This document shows, piece after piece, positions 61,578-64,000 of a stretch of DNA of 64,000 nt. A program made the position numbers and the translations under genes. How positions within the stretch are numbered: position 1 is the first letter of the stretch; every line of letters begins with the position of its first letter. The notes below the pieces were generated by a model, which was not told where the DNA came from, made no database searches, and saw only the letters and a list, made by a program, of their open reading frames with translations. This DNA is from Komagataeibacter sp. FNDCF1 (GTDB taxonomy: Bacteria; Pseudomonadota; Alphaproteobacteria; Acetobacterales; Acetobacteraceae): assembly GCF_021295335.1 (NCBI RefSeq), contig NZ_JAIWOT010000001.1, positions 65,001 through 129,000 of the forward strand. Reading direction: 5' to 3'.

Positions 61578-63344
61578 CTACAATGTGGCCCTGTTGCGCT
61601 GCATGCTTTCCATCACCACGAACAGCACCGTTATGATCAGCATCATGACGACGGAAACCGCGACCAGAAGCGGACTGACCTCCAGCAGGACTGCGTCCCA
61701 CATCTGTTTGGGAAGCGTTGTCCTGAGACCACCCCCCAGGAAAAGGGCAACGGTCAGTTCATCGAACGAGGTAAGGAAACCCGCGACAAGACCTGCAACC
61801 AGAACGGGGCGCAGCAGGGGAAGCAGGACACGGGTCAGTACCTGCGGCATACTGGCCCCCAATGTTGCCGCCGCCTGGTTGAGCTGCCAGTCATACGACC
61901 GGAACCCGCCAAGCAGAATGGTAAAGACGATGGGCATGCACAGCACGGTATGTCCCAGCATGATTGCACTGTCGGTCGCAATCATTGAAACGCGGGCGAA
62001 CAGTCCGAACTGCGCCAGTGCAATGACAATCGGCGGCACCGCCAGGGGCACCATGAAGGCAAGGATGCCCACACCCGCCATCCGGCCCTGCATGCGCGCA
62101 ATGCCGGATGCCGCCAGACCCGACAGCACGACGGACAGCACGGCCGCCCCAAGGCCGATCCGGAAGGAACGCAGGGTGGCCGAAATCCATAACGGGTCAT
62201 GGAAATAGAGCGCAAACCAGTGCCATGTTCCCAGGTGCGGTGGAAAGACGATAAAGGAATCCCGTGTAAAGGCCATTGGTATCATGGCCAGCAGGGGCGC
62301 GCCCAGGAAGGTGATGACAGACCATGCAAAGCAGGCCAGCATCACCCCGGCCCGTTTTCCCGGTCGCATGCGGCGTGGAACAATACCGCCAATTGCGCCT
62401 GACAGACGTGCCATTCCATCATAAATTGCGGGCGGGCGGGACGTCGCCGCGGCACGTGCCGTACCCGAAAGGTCGAAAAGCCAGTTGGTCAGGACAATGG
62501 CCGTGCCCCCGATGATGACAAGGATCACCGCCAGCGCATTGCCAAAAGTCCAGTTCTGCAGTCGGTCGATCTGCAAAATGATCATTTCACCAAGAAGGAC
62601 GTCATGCCGGCCGCCCAGCAGCATGGGCGTAATGAAGAACCCAAGGGCGGAGAGAAACACAAGCAAACCGGCCGCCGCCGTCCCCCGCATGGAGAGCGGC
62701 AGGTAGATGCGCCAGAACAGGTCGGCAGGCCCGGCCCCCATGGTGCGGCCCGCATCCAGCCATTGCCGGTTTATGCTGCGGTGCGCGGGAAGCATGGCAA
62801 TGATCGCCATGGGAAGCATGACGTGCAGCATGGCCAGGATCAGCAACGGGCGATTGAAAAGGAGTGAATCCGCCCCCTTCAGCCCCATGGCGCGCATGAA
62901 GCCTGCAACCGGTCCATGCCGCCCGAGCAGCACCAGCCAGGTAAAGTTCCGCACCAGCACACTGGTCCAGAACGGCGCCATGATCATGAACAGCGCCCGG
63001 CGGCGCACGGCCTCCGATGTCACGGCCAGCCAGTATGCAACGGGATAGCCCATTCCCATGGACAGCAGTGCGCACCACAGCGCAACCCATATTGTATTCC
63101 ACAGGACATGACGATAGGCCGGTATCTGGAACACATGCAGGAACGCGGCGGCACTGAGCCTGCCGCTGGCCGGATCGTGGATGCTGCTCCAGGCCGTCTG
63201 CATGAGCGGGAAAACCAGGAACATGGCCATGAAAAGAAGGCCAGGCAGCAGTGGCGCACAGGGCAGGAACCACCTGTACCGGCCTGTCGGCATATCCCCG
63301 GCCGCCATGGCGGGTGGGGGCAGCTTTGCAGAGGTTGCTTTCAT
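61578..63344 (-). CDS. fused double permease of a spermidine/putrescine-type ABC transporter
   Basis: This 588-aa protein fuses a PotB-like half (about 20-300) and a PotC-like half (about 330-588) in one chain. Each half has about six helices and an EAA-type loop: LDAGRTMGAGPADLFWRIYL in the first and NQAAATLGASMPQVLTRVLL in the second. It would form the membrane channel with an ATPase that is not in the window. The binding protein lies 15 bases upstream. Substrates of this class include polyamines, thiamine, iron or opine-like compounds; the exact one is not visible. Confidence 0.9.
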   Translation of the reverse strand: MKATSAKLPPPAMAAGDMPTGRYRWFLPCAPLLPGLLFMAMFLVFPLMQTAWSSIHDPASGRLSAAAFLHVFQIPAYRHVLWNTIWVALWCALLSMGMGYPVAYWLAVTSEAVRRRALFMIMAPFWTSVLVRNFTWLVLLGRHGPVAGFMRAMGLKGADSLLFNRPLLILAMLHVMLPMAIIAMLPAHRSINRQWLDAGRTMGAGPADLFWRIYLPLSMRGTAAAGLLVFLSALGFFITPMLLGGRHDVLLGEMIILQIDRLQNWTFGNALAVILVIIGGTAIVLTNWLFDLSGTARAAATSRPPAIYDGMARLSGAIGGIVPRRMRPGKRAGVMLACFAWSVITFLGAPLLAMIPMAFTRDSFIVFPPHLGTWHWFALYFHDPLWISATLRSFRIGLGAAVLSVVLSGLAASGIARMQGRMAGVGILAFMVPLAVPPIVIALAQFGLFARVSMIATDSAIMLGHTVLCMPIVFTILLGGFRSYDWQLNQAAATLGASMPQVLTRVLLPLLRPVLVAGLVAGFLTSFDELTVALFLGGGLRTTLPKQMWDAVLLEVSPLLVAVSVVMMLIITVLFVVMESMQRNRATL

Positions 63345-63359
63345 TGGAATCCTTGATCC

Positions 63360-64000
63360 TCATTCAAGCAGGAATTCTTCAAAACGCTCGGCGATCGACC
63401 TGCTGTTCTCGCCCCACCACTGTGCGTTGAATGCGCTCAGATTGCTGAAATTGGCTGGTGACGTGGGCAGGAATGCCGCTTCCGCCGGGGAGAGATAGTC
63501 AAAGGCGCGGCGGTTGGTCGGCCCGTTCGTGCTATGAACCGCATATTCGGCCTGCCGGTCGGGGCGCATGCAGTAACGGACAAAAGCCCGGGCAATGTCC
63601 GCCCGCGGGCAGCCTGCGGGAATGGCCCATCCATCGGCTGCGTACAGGCCATTCCAGACAAGCGTGATCGCCGCGCCGCTGCGCCGTGCCATCTGTGCGC
63701 GTGCCGACCATGTATCGGAAAGGTCCAGTTCATCACTTTCCAGTAACAGCGTGTTCTGCGCGCCGCTGGTCCACCAGATGTCCACATTGTCACGCAGGCG
63801 CGCCAGGGAAGCAAAGGCCCGCTCCACATCCAGCGGGTACAATGCCTGTGGCGCGACACCATCGGCCAGCAGCGCCAGTTCCAGTGTCGCCGCGGGGGCC
63901 CGGCACAGCCCACGCCGGCCGGGGAAGCGTCTTACATCCCAGAAATCCGTCCAGTTCCGCGGGCCACCATGCGGAAAACGGGCGTTCTGCCATGCCATCA
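63360..64000 (-). CDS. extracellular solute-binding protein, C-terminal part (cut by window end)
   Basis: The last 213 or so residues of a PotD/AfuA-like binding protein are visible: DNVDIWWTSGAQNTLLLESD, MARRSGAAITLVWNGLYAAD, GWAIPAGCPRADIARAFVRY, VHSTNGPTNRRAFDYLSPAE. The N-terminus and signal peptide lie beyond the window; the internal ATG at 63998 is unlikely to be the true start. It is the partner of the fused permease downstream. Confidence 0.85.
   Translation of the reverse strand, partial: MAWQNARFPHGGPRNWTDFWDVRRFPGRRGLCRAPAATLELALLADGVAPQALYPLDVERAFASLARLRDNVDIWWTSGAQNTLLLESDELDLSDTWSARAQMARRSGAAITLVWNGLYAADGWAIPAGCPRADIARAFVRYCMRPDRQAEYAVHSTNGPTNRRAFDYLSPAEAAFLPTSPANFSNLSAFNAQWWGENSRSIAERFEEFLLE

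Overview
The window looks like a chromosomal segment of an acetic acid bacterium (Acetobacteraceae), most likely Komagataeibacter/Gluconacetobacter. The reasons are the alphaproteobacterial 23S-5S-tRNA-fMet arrangement, two 930-bp IS5-family elements that match the length, TAA target and inverted ends of IS1031 (an IS first known from cellulose-producing Acetobacter), high-GC genes, and a gene stock rich in polyol, urea and outer-membrane functions. The genus assignment is an inference, because no 16S sequence is present.

Layout. 1-3434: end of the 16S-23S spacer with a boxA, complete 23S and 5S rRNA, tRNA-fMet and a terminator. 3629-12329: a defence island with a hypothetical protein, a small helix-turn-helix protein, and an operon hsdM-hsdS-prrC-hsdR. 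This is a type IC restriction-modification system carrying a full-length PrrC-type anticodon nuclease. 12488-17207: one IS1182-family element wrecked by an IS66 insertion (8-bp target repeat visible), a 47-bp inverted IS66 end, and an IS630 element whose transposase needs a -1 frameshift. 17373-19643: TonB-dependent siderophore receptor with a Fur-like site. 20904-27212: a large autotransporter split by IS1031 copy 1. 27296-30040: IalB-family protein and OprB-type carbohydrate porin.

30193-39451: polyol block. It holds glycerol kinase, aquaglyceroporin, a D-ribulokinase-type FGGY kinase, a binding-protein/two-permease/ATPase polyol ABC importer and a short-chain dehydrogenase. Together they suggest entry of glycerol and pentitols, oxidation to a ketopentose and phosphorylation into the pentose phosphate pathway.

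39736-57542: nitrogen block. It holds ureDABCEFG, an outer-membrane porin, a small periplasmic protein, a LuxR-type response regulator broken by IS1031 copy 2, a sensor kinase whose N-terminus is an NCS1-type permease, and the urea ABC importer urtABCDE. The parts form one pathway: porin, UrtABCDE, urease, ammonia. A TACGCA hexamer occurs twice with 10-bp spacing both in front of ureD and in front of urtA and may be the target of the damaged two-component system.

57743-64000: an SGNH hydrolase, a flavoprotein monooxygenase, a LysR regulator, a fused double permease of a polyamine/spermidine-type ABC importer, and the C-terminal part of its binding protein, cut by the window end.

Most notable: the PrrC nuclease with all four diagnostic residues at E. 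coli spacing, the specificity-tuning 12-bp repeats in hsdS, the permease-kinase sensor whose partner regulator is knocked out by an IS, and two apparently identical IS1031 copies in direct orientation that could delete 26.5 kb.
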